64,000 bases of DNA from Bellilinea sp040754815 (GTDB lineage: Bacteria; Chloroflexota; Anaerolineae; Anaerolineales; Anaerolineaceae), in the NCBI GenBank assembly GCA_040754815.1, contig JBFMBX010000011.1:1-64000 (forward strand), given 5' to 3'. This document shows positions 8,522 through 17,506 of this stretch, piece after piece; positions within the stretch are counted from its first letter, which is position 1, and each line of letters starts with the position of its first letter. The position numbers and the translations under genes are program-made. The notes beneath the pieces were generated by a model, which worked only from the letters and a program-made list of their open reading frames with translations, was not told where the DNA came from and searched no databases.

Positions 8522-9564
8522 CAGAACTGCTCCAGAAAACGAATGTCATTTTGCCAGAAGTAACGGATGTCCTCGATGTGGTACTTCAGCATGGCAATCC
8601 GCTCCGGCCCCAAACCGGCCGCAAAACCGGAATAGACCGCCGGGTCATACCCGCCGTTTTGCAGCACCACCGGATGCACCATGCCGCAGCCGCCGATTTC
8701 CAGCCAGCCGCTGCCGCGGCACACACCGCAGCCTTTACCGCCGCAGATAAAGCACTCCATATCCACCTCGGCGCTCGGTTCGGTGAAGGGGAAATAGGAC
8801 GGGCGGAAACGAGTGCGGGCGCCTTCGCCGAACATGCGTCTGGCAAACGATTCCAGCGTGCCTTTCAGGTCGGCAAAGGTGATGCCCCGCCCCACGGCCA
8901 GCAATTCCACCTGATTAAACTGCATCTCATGGCTGGCGTTGGTCTGCTCGTAGCGGTATACCATGCCCGGCAAAATGACGCGAATCGGGTTTGGGGCCAT
9001 CTCGCGCATGGCGCGAATCTGGCCGGGTGAGGTGTGGGTGCGCAAAATCAGGCCGGGCGTGGTGGTGTGAAAGGTATCCCACATATCCCGCGCCGGGTGG
9101 TGGGCGGGAATGTTGAGCAATTCAAAGTTCATTTCCTCGGTTTCCACTTCCGGCGAGCGGTAAATCTGAAATCCCATTTCAATGAAGATGGCGCAGATTT
9201 CATCCAGCGCCTGCGTTGCGGGGTGCGCCCGGCCCAGCGCCGGCGGGCGGCCCGGCAGGGTCACATCCAGCCGTTCGGCGGTCAGTTTGCGCTCCAGCGC
9301 TTCGCGCCGCAAGACCGCTGCGCGTTCTTCCAGCGCGGTTTCCAGCGTGACCTTGACCTGATTGGCTTTCTGCCCTACCTGCTGACGCAGTTCTTTGGGA
9401 ATGCCGCCCATGCGCGCAAACACCTGCATCACCGGTGCATTGCGCCCCAGATGAGCCGTACGCCAGCCGCCCAGCTGGGCTTCGTCCTCAATCTGCTGCA
9501 GCGCATCCAGTCCGTTTTGTAAAATCCGGTCGAGTTCCAGCAAAATGTTTTCGGAGTCGCTCAC
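8521..9564 (-). CDS. pheS: Phenylalanyl-tRNA synthetase alpha subunit
   Basis: A 347-residue catalytic alpha subunit. The first 90 or so residues form the coiled-coil tRNA-binding arm. The class II core carries motif 2 (FRPSYFPFTEPSAEVDM) and motif 3 (GPERIAMLKYHIEDIRYFW). Between them is a four-Cys insertion (CFICGGKGCGVC), common in PheS of thermophiles and Chloroflexota and probably a zinc-binding knuckle. The glycine-rich GCGMVHP binding loop is intact. It is the first gene of the pheST operon, with a good ribosome-binding site (AGGAGGT) just before the ATG. The preceding leader is a T-box, so the gene should be induced when tRNA-Phe is uncharged. Confidence 0.97.
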   Translation of the reverse strand: MSDSENILLELDRILQNGLDALQQIEDEAQLGGWRTAHLGRNAPVMQVFARMGGIPKELRQQVGQKANQVKVTLETALEERAAVLRREALERKLTAERLDVTLPGRPPALGRAHPATQALDEICAIFIEMGFQIYRSPEVETEEMNFELLNIPAHHPARDMWDTFHTTTPGLILRTHTSPGQIRAMREMAPNPIRVILPGMVYRYEQTNASHEMQFNQVELLAVGRGITFADLKGTLESFARRMFGEGARTRFRPSYFPFTEPSAEVDMECFICGGKGCGVCRGSGWLEIGGCGMVHPVVLQNGGYDPAVYSGFAAGLGPERIAMLKYHIEDIRYFWQNDIRFLEQF

Positions 9565-9590
9565 TTTTACCTCCTGTTTGAATTCCGCTT

Positions 9591-9621
9591 AATAAAAATC
9601 CCGTCCCGGTCAAGGGACGGG
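9591..9621 (-). terminator. T-box-controlled intrinsic terminator
   Basis: An 8-bp stem CCCGTCCC/GGGACGGG (9600-9607 with 9614-9621), read on the minus strand, followed by ATTTTTATT. It competes with the antiterminator of the T-box. Confidence 0.9.
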
Positions 9622-9895
9622 AGGGATTTTCCCGCGGTACCACCCTGCTTGGCTGTGGATAAGACAGCCCACTCAGCCCAACGGTTCTGCTCCGTGGCAG
9701 AACGATTGGCGCGCCTCTTAACGCTGGCGCTGCGGCCCGAACTACTGGCCCTCGTTGAAAAGGGCGTTCCCCCGGGCGGCTCGGGAGGGAACTTCAACCG
9801 GTTTCTGCCGGGCTGGGGTTTCAGTCTGTGCCCCGGCCTCCCTGTCGGTTTCCACCGGTTTACTTTCCTCCGTCATAGCCGTTTGCGGATTTGGA
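9591..9895 (-). promoter_or_regulatory. T-box leader of pheST
   Basis: On the minus strand the leader carries the T-box core AGGGTGGTACCGCG (9633-9646), which pairs with the tRNA acceptor end and forms the antiterminator. About 30 nt later comes an intrinsic terminator. Near its 5' end the stretch GACGGAGGAAAGTAAA resembles the Stem I GA/AGTA motifs. The triplet TTC (9789-9791) in the context GAAGTTCCCTCCCGAG is the likely Phe specifier codon. The leader is about 300 nt, the usual size. Known mechanism: uncharged tRNA-Phe stabilises the antiterminator and lets transcription enter pheST. Confidence 0.93.
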
Positions 9896-9901
9896 ATAAC
9901 T

Positions 9902-9931
9902 GTATTATCTTCAGAATACCATGCTTGTCAA
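9902..9931 (-). promoter_or_regulatory. pheST promoter
   Basis: TTGACA (9926-9931) and TAATAC (9902-9907) on the minus strand with an 18-nt spacer. It is placed correctly to start the T-box leader near 9895. Confidence 0.75.
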
Positions 9932-10034
9932 GGATAGAGGTCAGGTAATTTTCAGGAATAAGCAAACCGCTTACCTGCCGTAATCGTAGTAAAATCAATC
10001 CGGTCTCTGCCAACTCTGCCATTCACGGTACCCT

Positions 10035-11261
10035 ATGCGACGATTATTCGAAACCCGTTATCCGGCTCAATTCTGGCTGATGTTTGCCGGCATGTTGATC
10101 AGCACCATCGGCGCCAGCATGATCTGGCCTTTTTTGATGATCTACGTCAGCGAACGGCTGGATATGCCGCTCACCGCCAGTGCCGGTCTGCTGACCATCA
10201 ATTCCATCTGCGGCCTGATCAGTTCTTTCATCGCCGGCCCGATCATTGACCGGCTGGGGCGCAAATGGGTCATGGCCTTCAGCCTGCTGGCCAACGGCGC
10301 CGGTTACCTGCTGATGAGCCGTGCCGAAACCTACCCGGCCTTTGTGCTGTTGATGATCCTGCAAGGTTCCGCCAACCCGCTTTACCGTGTCGGCGCCGAT
10401 GCCATGATGGCCGATCTGATTCCGCCCGAAAAACGGGTGGATGCCTACTCGCTGCTGCGGCTGAGCAACAACGTGGGAGTGGCCATCGGCCCGGCAGTGG
10501 GCGGTTTCATCGCTTCCATTTCCTACCAGTTTGCCTTTTATGGGGCAGCCGCCGGTCTGAGCATTTACGGTCTGCTCATCACCTTTCTGGCGCGCGAAAC
10601 CCTGCCCCAGATTCACAGCGAGGATGCCGCCACCCCCCACCAGAAAGAGCGCTTCGGGGGATATGGGCGCGTCCTGCGCGACCAGCCCTACATGACCTTT
10701 CTGCTGGCGTTCGTTTTTACCCAGTTGAGCGCCTCGATCATGTGGGTTTTGCTTTCGGTCTATACCAAAACCCATTACGGCATCACCGAGCGGCTCTACG
10801 GCATGATTCCCACCACCAACGCCTTGATGGTGGTGCTTTTTCAGATTCCGGTGACCATGCTCACACGGCGGTTCAATCCCCTGCCGGTGCTGGCACTGGG
10901 CGGCCTGTTATACGGTCTTGGGGTGGGCAGCGTGGCGTTTGGAGCGGGTTTTTGGGGCTTCTGGCTCAGCATGGTGGTAATGACCCTCGGTGAACTGGTG
11001 CTGGTGCCCACTTCCTCCACCTACGCCGCCAATTCGGCCCCTGCCGATATGCGCGGGCGGTACATGAGCCTCTACGGCCTGACGTGGAATGTGGCAGCCG
11101 GCATCGGCCCGGTGGCAGGCGGTTTTTTGAATGACTGGTTCAGTCCGCAGGCCATCTGGTACGGCGGCGGGTTGTGCGGCCTGCTCAGCGCGCTGTTGTT
11201 CGTGTTCTTCTGGCTGCGCCGCCCGGCGGTTGAGCCTGCGCCGGTGAGCAAATTGCCGTAA
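10035..11261 (+). CDS. MFS transporter, probable drug/proton or metabolite exporter
   Basis: A 408-residue major facilitator with about twelve hydrophobic helices. The conserved loop after helix 2 reads GPIIDRLGRKWVM, the MFS signature motif A (GxxxDRxGRR). The central loop (about residues 195-215) is polar, as expected between the two six-helix halves. It is closest in style to the multidrug/12-TMS DHA1-like group, but substrate cannot be read from the sequence. It stands alone and is divergent from pheST. No strong promoter was found; the ATG at 10035 follows TACCCT with no obvious ribosome-binding site, so a leaderless or very short-leader message is possible. Confidence 0.88.
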   Translation: MRRLFETRYPAQFWLMFAGMLISTIGASMIWPFLMIYVSERLDMPLTASAGLLTINSICGLISSFIAGPIIDRLGRKWVMAFSLLANGAGYLLMSRAETYPAFVLLMILQGSANPLYRVGADAMMADLIPPEKRVDAYSLLRLSNNVGVAIGPAVGGFIASISYQFAFYGAAAGLSIYGLLITFLARETLPQIHSEDAATPHQKERFGGYGRVLRDQPYMTFLLAFVFTQLSASIMWVLLSVYTKTHYGITERLYGMIPTTNALMVVLFQIPVTMLTRRFNPLPVLALGGLLYGLGVGSVAFGAGFWGFWLSMVVMTLGELVLVPTSSTYAANSAPADMRGRYMSLYGLTWNVAAGIGPVAGGFLNDWFSPQAIWYGGGLCGLLSALLFVFFWLRRPAVEPAPVSKLP

Positions 11262-11318
11262 TTCTGTTTCAGTAATCTGCCGCAGCATTGATAACCGAAA
11301 AAACGGCCTGTCAAACAC

Positions 11319-11490
11319 TCAGAGTAAACCAACCAGTTTAACCAGCGACTGCAAGTCCGGCACTTCTAAATCCGGTTGGGCCGCCGCAGGGGGAGTTGCT
11401 CCAAGCCGGCTTATAGCGGCAGCGGTTGACCCATACCGCCGATAAACCCGCGGCTTTGGACGGCATAATGTCCTGCAAAAGGTTCTGAGT
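11319..11490 (-). pseudogene. Remnant of a HAD-family hydrolase C-terminus
   Basis: On the minus strand, one frame (about 11484 downwards) reads NLLQDIMPSKAAGLSAVWVN, matching the HAD-superfamily signature in which a DxxGAKAAG segment precedes VWVNR. The similarity then jumps to another frame, which reads PDLEVPDLQSLVKLVGLL and stops at 11319, the typical PDxExxSLxEL tail. The upstream catalytic motifs (DxD and the first two-thirds) are missing, and the canonical GD before NLLQDI is absent. The fragment is therefore 5'-truncated and frameshifted. Part of the lost gene has been taken over by the mrp promoter region. The family call is from motif memory and needs an alignment. Confidence 0.55.
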
Positions 11491-11518
11491 AACTTGCAGG
11501 CAAGCCTTACGCGTCAAC

Positions 11519-11548
11519 TTGACAATCTGTACCTTTTTTCAGTATATT
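11519..11548 (+). promoter_or_regulatory. mrp operon promoter
   Basis: TTGACA (11519-11524), an 18-nt spacer and TATATT (11543-11548), about 70-110 nt before the first mrp start. Confidence 0.65.
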
Positions 11549-11655
11549 TGGAACAGTTTTCATGCGGGGAAACCGTAACTTCACGGGGAGAAGTCTGGTT
11601 TACCCCCAAACAGTAAATCGTGAATATTCATCTACAAAAAAAGAAAGCAACCCCG

Positions 11656-13998
11656 ATGGACATTGTTCTGCCCACCGCCATATTGCTCTTAATGATCCTT
11701 TCTGCATTTGCGCCGTTCATTCAACGAACGCAACCGCAGCATAGCGGCTGGTTGCTGGCCGCTATGCCGGCCGGTCTCTTGCTGACCCTGCTCGGCAGGC
11801 TGCCGGCTGTTCTGGCAGGTCAGGTATTTTCCTTTCGCCTGCCGTGGGCCGAATCGCTGGGGATCGCCTTTTCCCTCTATCTCGACGGTCTGGGACTGCT
11901 CTTCGGCCTGCTGATTCTGGGCATCGGCGCGCTGGTGCTGATTTACGGCGGCGGTTATTTGCACGGTCATCACCACTTGGGTCGCTTTTACGGCTTCACT
12001 CTTTTGTTCATGGCCTCGATGTTCGGCGTGGTGGTCAGTGATAATGCTCTGACTTTGTTCGTGTTCTGGGAATTGACCAGCATTACCTCTTTCCTGCTGA
12101 TCGGTTTTGACCACGAAAAGGAAGGCTCACGTTACGCCGCCCTGCAAGCCCTGCTGGTGACCGGCGGAGGCGGACTGGCCATGCTGGCCGGGCTGGTGCT
12201 GCTCGGTCAAATCGGCGGCACTTTTGAAATCAGCCGGTTGAATCAACTGGGGGACGTGCTGGGCGCTTCACCGCTCTTTTTGCCGGCTTTTCTGCTCATT
12301 CTGGCCGGCGCGCTGACCAAATCGGCGCAGTATCCTTTCCACTTCTGGCTGCCGGGGGCTATGGCCGCCCCCACGCCGGTCAGCGCTTACCTGCATTCGG
12401 CCACCATGGTCAAGGCCGGGGTTTTCCTTCTGGCACGCCTCAGCCCCATCTTCGCCGGCACGGCGGAATGGCAAACGCTGGTCACCGCTTTTGGGCTGGC
12501 CACCTTTCTGGCAGGCGCACTCCTCGCCATCGGTCAGGTGGATTTGAAAAAGTTGCTGGCTTACACCACCGTTTCCTCTCTGGGGACGATGGTCATGCTG
12601 CTCGGCTGGGGCAGTCCGCTGGCCGTCAAAGCCGCCATGCTCTATCTGCTGGCTCACGCGCTTTACAAAGGCGCTCTGTTTCTGGTCGCCGGTGCGGTTG
12701 ATCACGAAACCGGCACACGGGATGTGAGCAAACTCGGCGGTCTGGGTGGAGCAATGCCCCGCACGGTAGTTGCTGCCGCGGTGGCTGGCCTTTCCATGGC
12801 CGGTCTGCCGCCCGCATTGGGCTTTATTGCCAAAGAGATTCTTTACGAAACTACCCTGGCCGCCCACCCGCTGGCCGGATGGTTGACTGCCGGGGCATTG
12901 GTCGGCAACGCCATTCTGGTGGCTGTTTCCGGGCTGGTGGGGCTCAAGCCTTTTGTCGGAAAGAAAGGCGAAACTCCGCGCCATGCCCACCCTGCCCCGC
13001 TCGCGCTCGACCTGCCGCCCCTGCTGCTGGCAAGCCTTGGCCTGCTGGCCGGATTATTGCCGATGACCCTCACCTCGCCGCTGATACAGGCTTCGGCACA
13101 GGCCGTGCTGCTGCAGCCCTATAAGGTCAAACTGGCGCTCTGGCACGGCTTGAACCCGATGCTCGCCTTGAGCGGGCTGACCCTTTTACTTGGGGCAGGC
13201 ATTTACGCCGGCTGGAAACCGATCTGGGGTTTTGCCGTCCGTCTGCACTGGCTGGGGCGCATGGGGCCGGCACACGCCTTCCAGGTAGGGCTGGAAAATC
13301 TGCGCCGCTTTGCCGCCTGGCTGACCTTTCGACTGCAAAATGGCTATCTGCGCTTTTATCTAATGACCATCATCCTCACAACCGGTGCACTGGCGGGGCT
13401 GGCCTTTCTGAGATGGGATTACAGCCTCCACCCGCGAAACGACTGGGGGGCAGTCAACTTCTACGAGATTGTACTGGTGGCGGTGATCATCCTTGCCGCA
13501 CTGACAATCACCCGCACCCGTTCGCGTCTTGCAACCATTGCCATCATGGGCATTGTCGGTTACGGGCTGGCGTTGATTTACCTGCTTTACGGAGCACCCG
13601 ATCTGGCCATGATTCAGTTCGCCATTGAAACCCTGACGGTGATTCTTTTTGTGCTGGTGGTTTACCGCCTGCCTAAATTTACCCGCCTGACCAGCCCGCC
13701 GGCCCGGGTGGCTGACTTTCTGGTGGCGATGGCCGGCGGTATTTTGATGACCATGCTCACCTTAATCGTCACAGCCCGCCCGGTTGTCCCGCACATTTCA
13801 GAGTATTTCCTTCAAAATGCGCTGCGGCTGGGCAACGGGCGCAATGCGGTCAATGTGATTCTGGTGGATTTCCGCGGTTTCGACACACTGGGAGAAATTA
13901 CTGTGCTGGCACTGGCCGGTATCGGCGTCTATGCCCTGATTCGACTGACTATCGGCAGACGCGAAATCATCATCCCACCGGCAGAGGAGGCAGACTAA
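11656..13998 (+). CDS. mrpA: Na+/H+ antiporter subunit A (MrpA/MnhA)
   Basis: The largest subunit of the multisubunit Mrp cation/proton antiporter, related to the NuoL subunit of complex I. It has about 20 hydrophobic helices. The proton-channel core carries the conserved Glu in FVFWELTSITSFLLIGFDH and the Lys-bearing helix LTKSAQYPFHFWLPGAMAAP. The C-terminal MbhD/MbhE-like region (YGAPDLAMIQFAIETLTV) is present, giving the full-length A subunit of about 780 residues. The ATG at 11656 is preferred because family members start at this point; a GTG at 11620 in frame would add 12 basic and polar residues. Neither has a clear ribosome-binding site. It is the first gene of an unbroken seven-gene operon. 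Confidence 0.95.
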   Translation: MDIVLPTAILLLMILSAFAPFIQRTQPQHSGWLLAAMPAGLLLTLLGRLPAVLAGQVFSFRLPWAESLGIAFSLYLDGLGLLFGLLILGIGALVLIYGGGYLHGHHHLGRFYGFTLLFMASMFGVVVSDNALTLFVFWELTSITSFLLIGFDHEKEGSRYAALQALLVTGGGGLAMLAGLVLLGQIGGTFEISRLNQLGDVLGASPLFLPAFLLILAGALTKSAQYPFHFWLPGAMAAPTPVSAYLHSATMVKAGVFLLARLSPIFAGTAEWQTLVTAFGLATFLAGALLAIGQVDLKKLLAYTTVSSLGTMVMLLGWGSPLAVKAAMLYLLAHALYKGALFLVAGAVDHETGTRDVSKLGGLGGAMPRTVVAAAVAGLSMAGLPPALGFIAKEILYETTLAAHPLAGWLTAGALVGNAILVAVSGLVGLKPFVGKKGETPRHAHPAPLALDLPPLLLASLGLLAGLLPMTLTSPLIQASAQAVLLQPYKVKLALWHGLNPMLALSGLTLLLGAGIYAGWKPIWGFAVRLHWLGRMGPAHAFQVGLENLRRFAAWLTFRLQNGYLRFYLMTIILTTGALAGLAFLRWDYSLHPRNDWGAVNFYEIVLVAVIILAALTITRTRSRLATIAIMGIVGYGLALIYLLYGAPDLAMIQFAIETLTVILFVLVVYRLPKFTRLTSPPARVADFLVAMAGGILMTMLTLIVTARPVVPHISEYFLQNALRLGNGRNAVNVILVDFRGFDTLGEITVLALAGIGVYALIRLTIGRREIIIPPAEEAD

Positions 13999-14000
13999 AG

Positions 14001-14408
14001 ATGGGTTCAATCATCCTCCATCTGGCTGCCCGCTACCTGATGCCCCTATTGATGGTCTTTTCGGTTTTTCTGCTCATTCGCGGACACAATGAAATTGGCG
14101 GCGGCTTTGCGGGCGGGCTGGTGGCTGCCGCAGCCTTTATCCTCTTTGCCATCGCCAATAATGTGCAGGAGGCCCGGCGTATTTTACGCGTCCACCCGCG
14201 CTCACTGATTGCCTCCGGATTGCTGGTTGCCCTCTTGAGCGGCCTGATCGGCTGGCTGAACGGCAACCCGTTTTTGACCGGCTTGTGGCTGAAAGACGCC
14301 CTGCCGGTGATCGGTAAGATCGGCACGCCGCTGTTGTTCGATATGGGGGTGTATCTGGTGGTCATCGGCGTGACCCTGCTGATCATTTTTACGCTGGCGG
14401 AGGAGTGA
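14001..14408 (+). CDS. mrpB: Na+/H+ antiporter subunit B
   Basis: A 135-residue membrane subunit with four helices. The signature RGHNEIGGGFAGGLVAAAAF is typical of the MnhB family, a part of the Mrp complex required for assembly and cation exchange. It starts 2 nt after the mrpA stop, and the mrpC ATG begins one base after its own stop. Length and membrane layout are normal. Confidence 0.95.
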   Translation: MGSIILHLAARYLMPLLMVFSVFLLIRGHNEIGGGFAGGLVAAAAFILFAIANNVQEARRILRVHPRSLIASGLLVALLSGLIGWLNGNPFLTGLWLKDALPVIGKIGTPLLFDMGVYLVVIGVTLLIIFTLAEE

Positions 14409-14409
14409 A

Positions 14410-14802
14410 ATGACTTTGTTACTGGCGATTGTGATCGGGGTTTTATTTACGATTGGTCTTTATATGATGATGCGCCGCAGCCTGACCAAGGTTTTGATCG
14501 GCCTGATGCTGCTCGGTCAGGCAATCAACCTGTTGATCTTCACGACCGGCCGCTTGCAGCGCGCCAGTCCCCCATTGATACCCCTTGGTGCAGAACAAAT
14601 CACAACTTCGGCAGACCCGCTGCCTCAGGCGCTCATCTTAACCGCCATTGTCATCAGTTTTGGGGTAACCGCCTTTGCGCTGGTGTTGGCTCGCCAGACC
14701 TACCAGGTGCTGGGCACCAACGACATGAACGAATTGCGCGACACCGACATCATTCCTAAATATCATCCGGAATCAGTGCCGGAAGAAGAGGAGGGTTTGT
14801 AG
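14410..14802 (+). CDS. mrpC: Na+/H+ antiporter subunit C
   Basis: A 130-residue, three-helix subunit homologous to NuoK. It carries the expected LIGLMLLGQAINLLIF segment and, in helix 3, PQALILTAIVISFGVTAFAL. The C-terminus is acidic (PEEEEGL), facing the cytoplasm. Its stop codon shares one base with the GTG start of mrpD, which indicates translational coupling. Confidence 0.95.
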   Translation: MTLLLAIVIGVLFTIGLYMMMRRSLTKVLIGLMLLGQAINLLIFTTGRLQRASPPLIPLGAEQITTSADPLPQALILTAIVISFGVTAFALVLARQTYQVLGTNDMNELRDTDIIPKYHPESVPEEEEGL

Positions 14803-16295
14803 TGCAAATCGTACTTTTCCCTCTGCTGATCCCGCTATTATTTATCGTGCTGACCCTGTTCGGGTGGAATAATCCCCGAATCCAGCGCCTGCTGGCTCTG
14901 CTCGGCAGCACTGCCTTACTGCTGGCCGGCCTCATTCTTCTTACTCAGGTGCAGAAAAGCGGTATCGCCGTCACACAAATCGGCAACTGGCCGGCGCCCT
15001 ACGGCATCGCTCTGGTGGCCGATTTGTTCAGCGCTATTATGATCACCATTACGGGTGTGGTAGCCCTGCTGGTAGCCATCTACTCCCTGGAAGGCATTGA
15101 CGAACAGCGGGTGGCACACGGCTTTTACCCGTTGTACTTTGCCCTGTTGATGGGCGTGTGCGGCGCCTTCCTGACCGGCGATATTTTCAACCTGTATGTC
15201 TGGTTTGAGGTCATGCTGATGGCCTCCTTTGTGCTGATGGCGCTGGGCGGGGAACGCGCTCAGCTGGAAGGCGCCATCAAGTACGTCATTCTCAACCTGA
15301 CTTCATCGGCGTTGTTCCTTTCCGCCACCGGCATTTTATACAGCCTTACCGGCACGCTCAACATGGCCGACCTCTCCCTCCGCTTACAGGAACTCGATTC
15401 CCCCGCGCTGGTGACGATTATTGCCATGCTTTATCTGGTCGCTTTCGGCATCAAAGCGGCCGTTTTCCCGTTGTTCTTCTGGCTGCCGGCTTCCTATCAC
15501 ACGCCGCCGGTGGCCGTCACCGCTCTCTTTTCCGGCTTGCTGACCAAAGTAGGCGTCTATTCGCTGGTGCGGGTGTTTACGCTGCTCTTCCTGACGGATA
15601 TTGCCTTTACCCATACGGTCTTGCTGGTGCTGGGCGGCTTTACAATGGTAGTCGGCGTGCTTGGGGCGGCCGCTCAGTATGACATGCGCCGCCTGCTTTC
15701 CTTCCATATCATCAGTCAGATCGGTTATCTCTTGATGGGGCTGGGATTATACAGTGTAGCCGGTCTGGCAAGCACCATTTTCTTCATGGCGCATGTCATC
15801 GCCGCCAAGGGATCGCTCTTCCTGGTGGCCGGCATCATCCGGCGGGTGAGCGGCTCATTCGATTTACGCCGTCTCGGCGGGCTGTACCGCGAGCAGCCGT
15901 GGCTGGCGATTCTCTTCCTGATTCCTGCCCTTTCGCTGGCCGGTTTGCCGCCGCTTTCCGGTTTTTTTGGCAAACTGGCGCTGGTTCGTGCCGGTCTGGC
16001 ACAGGGGCAGTACGCTATTGTGGCTGTTTCGCTGGCGGTCAGCCTGCTCACTTTGTTTTCGATGACCAAAATCTGGATGGAGGCCTTCTGGAAGCCGGCT
16101 CCCGATAAGGCTCCGCCCCAAAACCGTGAAGCAGGTTACAAACTCACGCTTGTATTGCCTGCATTGGGCATGGGGTTGATCAGTGTGTTGCTGGGTTTTC
16201 TGGCTCAACCGGTCTATGGTCTGTCCGAACAGGCTGCCGGGTTCTTGATGCAGCCGGCCCTGTATGCTGCCGCCGTATTGGGGGGTGTGCGGTGA
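14802..16295 (+). CDS. mrpD: Na+/H+ antiporter subunit D
   Basis: A 497-residue subunit homologous to NuoM/NuoN, the second proton-channel-like subunit of Mrp. About 14 helices. Key family elements are NLYVWFEVMLMASFVLMALG with the conserved channel Glu, and FGIKAAVFPLFFWLPASYHTPPV with the channel Lys. It starts at GTG 14802 overlapping the mrpC stop, preceded by GAGGAGG; its end overlaps the mrpE GTG by 4 nt. All features agree with a functional subunit. Confidence 0.95.
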   Translation: MQIVLFPLLIPLLFIVLTLFGWNNPRIQRLLALLGSTALLLAGLILLTQVQKSGIAVTQIGNWPAPYGIALVADLFSAIMITITGVVALLVAIYSLEGIDEQRVAHGFYPLYFALLMGVCGAFLTGDIFNLYVWFEVMLMASFVLMALGGERAQLEGAIKYVILNLTSSALFLSATGILYSLTGTLNMADLSLRLQELDSPALVTIIAMLYLVAFGIKAAVFPLFFWLPASYHTPPVAVTALFSGLLTKVGVYSLVRVFTLLFLTDIAFTHTVLLVLGGFTMVVGVLGAAAQYDMRRLLSFHIISQIGYLLMGLGLYSVAGLASTIFFMAHVIAAKGSLFLVAGIIRRVSGSFDLRRLGGLYREQPWLAILFLIPALSLAGLPPLSGFFGKLALVRAGLAQGQYAIVAVSLAVSLLTLFSMTKIWMEAFWKPAPDKAPPQNREAGYKLTLVLPALGMGLISVLLGFLAQPVYGLSEQAAGFLMQPALYAAAVLGGVR

Positions 16296-16762
16296 CCATC
16301 TTTCTGCTCAACGTGCTGCTGGCACTGGCATGGTCGGCGCTTTCGGCGCAGTTCGACCTGCCCAACCTGATCTTCGGGTTTCTGCTCGGCTATCTGGTGC
16401 TGTGGCTGACCGTGCGCGGTGAAAATCGCACTTACTTTACCCGCGTACCGCGGGTGCTTTCCTTTATGGGATTTTTCCTGAAAGAGCTGGTCAAAGCCAA
16501 TCTCAACCTTGCCATCACCGTCCTGCGGCGGGAAATGAACTTAAAACCGGGCGTGGTAGCCGTGCCAATTGACCTGCCCAACGACGCCGCCATCACTCTG
16601 CTGGTCAATCTGGTCACCCTCACACCCGGCACGCTGGCTCTGGATGTTTCCAGCGACCGTCAGGTGGTTTATATCCACACGCTGGACGCCCGCAACCCGC
16701 AGGAATTCCGGCGTTATATGCAGGAAGGTTTTGTACGGCGGGTGAAGGAGTTGTTCCAATGA
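16292..16762 (+). CDS. mrpE: Na+/H+ antiporter subunit E
   Basis: A 156-residue MnhE-family subunit with two or three N-terminal helices and a cytoplasmic domain containing the conserved NLVTLTPGTLALDVSSDR stretch. GTG start within a GTGA overlap with mrpD; it ends with an ATGA overlap with mrpF. It is needed for full antiport in characterised systems. Confidence 0.93.
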   Translation: MTIFLLNVLLALAWSALSAQFDLPNLIFGFLLGYLVLWLTVRGENRTYFTRVPRVLSFMGFFLKELVKANLNLAITVLRREMNLKPGVVAVPIDLPNDAAITLLVNLVTLTPGTLALDVSSDRQVVYIHTLDARNPQEFRRYMQEGFVRRVKELFQ

Positions 16763-17022
16763 ATATCGAGATTTTGTACGCCATTGCGCTGGGTATGATC
16801 AGCCTTGGGCTGGTGCTGGCTTTCATCCGGCTGGTGCGCGGTCCCAGCCTGCCCGACCGGGTGGTGGCCATTGATCTGGTGGTAGCGCTGGCCATCGGCA
16901 TCATCGCCAGTTATGCTATTTTGTTCGATCAGCCCGTATTTCTGGATGTCGCCATCATCATCGCCCTGATTTCGTTTTTAGGGACGATTGCCTTCGCCTA
17001 TTACATCGAAAGGAGGGTGTGA
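16759..17022 (+). CDS. mrpF: Na+/H+ antiporter subunit F
   Basis: An 87-residue, three-helix subunit with the family motif RLVRGPSLPDRVVAIDLV between helices 1 and 2 and the helix-3 segment FLGTIAFAYYIERR. It overlaps mrpE by 4 nt and shares its last base with the ATG of mrpG. Confidence 0.93.
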   Translation: MNIEILYAIALGMISLGLVLAFIRLVRGPSLPDRVVAIDLVVALAIGIIASYAILFDQPVFLDVAIIIALISFLGTIAFAYYIERRV

Positions 17023-17438
17023 TGCTGCGTGAATGGCTGGTTGCCGTGGTGATGATTTTGGGTGCCGGCTTCATGCTGATTGCCAGCATCGGGCTGCTAC
17101 GCATGCCCGACCTGTTCCTGCGCATGTCCGCCACTTCCAAAGCCGCCACATTGGGCGCCGGGCTGGTTATGCTGGCCGCCGCCATTTATTTTGGCGATTC
17201 GGGCATTACCCTGCGCGTGCTGGCGATCATTGTCTTTCTGCTGCTGACCGTGCCGGTAGCCGCTCACATGATCGGCCGGGCGGCCTATTTCGATGGTGTC
17301 CCGCTGTGGAAGGGTACACTGGTGGATGATCTGCGCGGACATTACCGCACCAGCGATCATCAACTGGTGCGTGACGCCGAAACCTCCCCCGACTTTACAA
17401 TTCCGGAAGGCGTGGAAGGCGATGATTTTCTTAATTAG
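17022..17438 (+). CDS. mrpG: Na+/H+ antiporter subunit G
   Basis: A 138-residue last subunit of the Mrp complex. The conserved stretch GLLRMPDLFLRMSATSKAAT identifies the MnhG family. The C-terminal tail is a 40-residue polar extension, longer than in many homologues. The ATG at 17022 is chosen over a GTG three bases earlier because the AGGAGGG at 17011-17017 sits too close to the GTG. With this gene the A-G set is complete and in the canonical order. Confidence 0.93.
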   Translation: MLREWLVAVVMILGAGFMLIASIGLLRMPDLFLRMSATSKAATLGAGLVMLAAAIYFGDSGITLRVLAIIVFLLLTVPVAAHMIGRAAYFDGVPLWKGTLVDDLRGHYRTSDHQLVRDAETSPDFTIPEGVEGDDFLN

Positions 17439-17451
17439 CCCCTGGCGATTA

Positions 17452-17460
17452 TGCTATAAT
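17452..17460 (+). promoter_or_regulatory. Extended -10 promoter of the epimerase gene
   Basis: TGCTATAAT (17452-17460) is an extended -10 element; the -35 region is poor (TTAATT at 17431). The transcript would start about 40 nt before the gene. Confidence 0.5.
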
Positions 17461-17506
17461 CCGTTGAGAAATATCATCCTCATTTTTCCCGGGAAAACAA
17501 ACTTCA

